Positions 5,445-5,557 of a stretch of DNA of 5,557 nucleotides are shown piece after piece. The stretch comes from Planctomycetota bacterium. Lineage in GTDB: Bacteria; Planctomycetota; Planctomycetia; Pirellulales; Thermoguttaceae. The first letter of the stretch is position 1. Every line of letters begins with the position of its first letter. Where the stretch lies: NCBI GenBank assembly GCA_021784975.1, contig JAJYGU010000091.1:1-5557 (forward strand), written 5' to 3'. The notes beneath the pieces are model-generated. The model had not been told where the DNA came from, did not search any database, and was given only the letters and a program-made list of their open reading frames with translations. The position numbers and the translations under genes were made by a program.

Positions 5445-5473
5445 TTGACTATTGTCTTGCCAGGCGTTAGGTT
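5445..5473 (+). promoter_or_regulatory. Sigma-70-like promoter for the rightward gene
   Basis: TTGACT (5445-5450, 5 of 6 to TTGACA) and TAGGTT (5468-5473, matching T1, A2 and T6 of TATAAT) are separated by exactly 17 nt. It points right, and a start near 5480 would give a leader of about 48 nt before the ATG at 5528. Confidence 0.5.
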
Positions 5474-5527
5474 CAGCGCCGTTGGCTTTTCTGAAACGTG
5501 GGGACGTTCGCATCAAGGGGATCGGTC

Positions 5528-5557
5528 ATGACGCAACGATGCTCGGGTTCGCGGCAC
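5528..5557 (+). CDS. Start of an unidentified rightward gene (ten codons visible)
   Basis: ATG at 5528 follows AAGGGG (5515-5520) by 7 nt and lies downstream of a good sigma-70-like promoter. The visible peptide is MTQRCSGSRH, which is too short to identify. The reading frame is open to the right edge. If real, this gene diverges from the activator gene across a 197-bp gap. Confidence 0.4.
   Translation, partial: MTQRCSGSRH

Noticed and set aside
4788..5531. Plus-strand open frame of 247 codons opposite the activator
   Set aside because: It is antisense to the PAS and AAA+ coding region and carries no motif of its own.

Overview
The window (about 60% GC by eye) most likely comes from a planctomycete, probably of the Pirellulales kind or a relative. 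No marker gene is present. The guess rests on dispersed non-coding repeats that I recognise as typical of that phylum: the GTCAGGC-AGGA-GCCTGAC stem with a GTAGGTC flank (giving 'VGQASWP' protein tails), the CGTCACGCTCCGCGTGACG stem ('SSRHAPRDG' tails), and AT-rich 'CCAAGCACCAAATCCC' text ('IPSTKSQ'). This is pattern memory, not a database result.

Almost everything is on the minus strand and reads from right to left. First comes a PAS-AAA+-Fis sigma-54 activator (5330-3945). After about 170 bp come five genes that look like one transcription unit: a NifX/NifB-type iron-molybdenum-cluster-binding domain protein (3777-3406), an HmcF/DsrK/HdrD-like iron-sulfur protein with one complete CCG domain (3402-1975), a NarI/HmcE/DsrM-like cytochrome b membrane subunit (1907-1206), a four-cluster ferredoxin with a C-terminal membrane anchor (HmcB/DsrO/HybA-like, 1209-337), and the start of a HybB/HmcC/NrfD-like membrane subunit (236-1, running off the left edge). 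At the right edge a plus-strand gene may begin at 5528 behind a sigma-70-like promoter; only ten codons are visible.

Together the four redox proteins provide most parts of an Hmc/Dsr-type transmembrane electron-transfer complex: quinone/heme b subunit, cytoplasmic HdrD-like subunit, multi-cluster ferredoxin and NrfD-type quinone subunit. No CxxCH heme c motif is seen in any predicted product here, so a multiheme cytochrome or hydrogenase catalytic subunits, if they exist, must lie beyond 1. The gap between the activator and the NifX-like gene holds a sigma-54 -24/-12 candidate with correct spacing and, about 140-160 bp upstream of the predicted start, a perfect 10+10 bp inverted repeat. This suggests that the adjacent activator switches on the redox operon.

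The second notable theme is that dispersed repeats have been absorbed into the 3' ends of two operon genes, lengthening both proteins and supplying their last codons.
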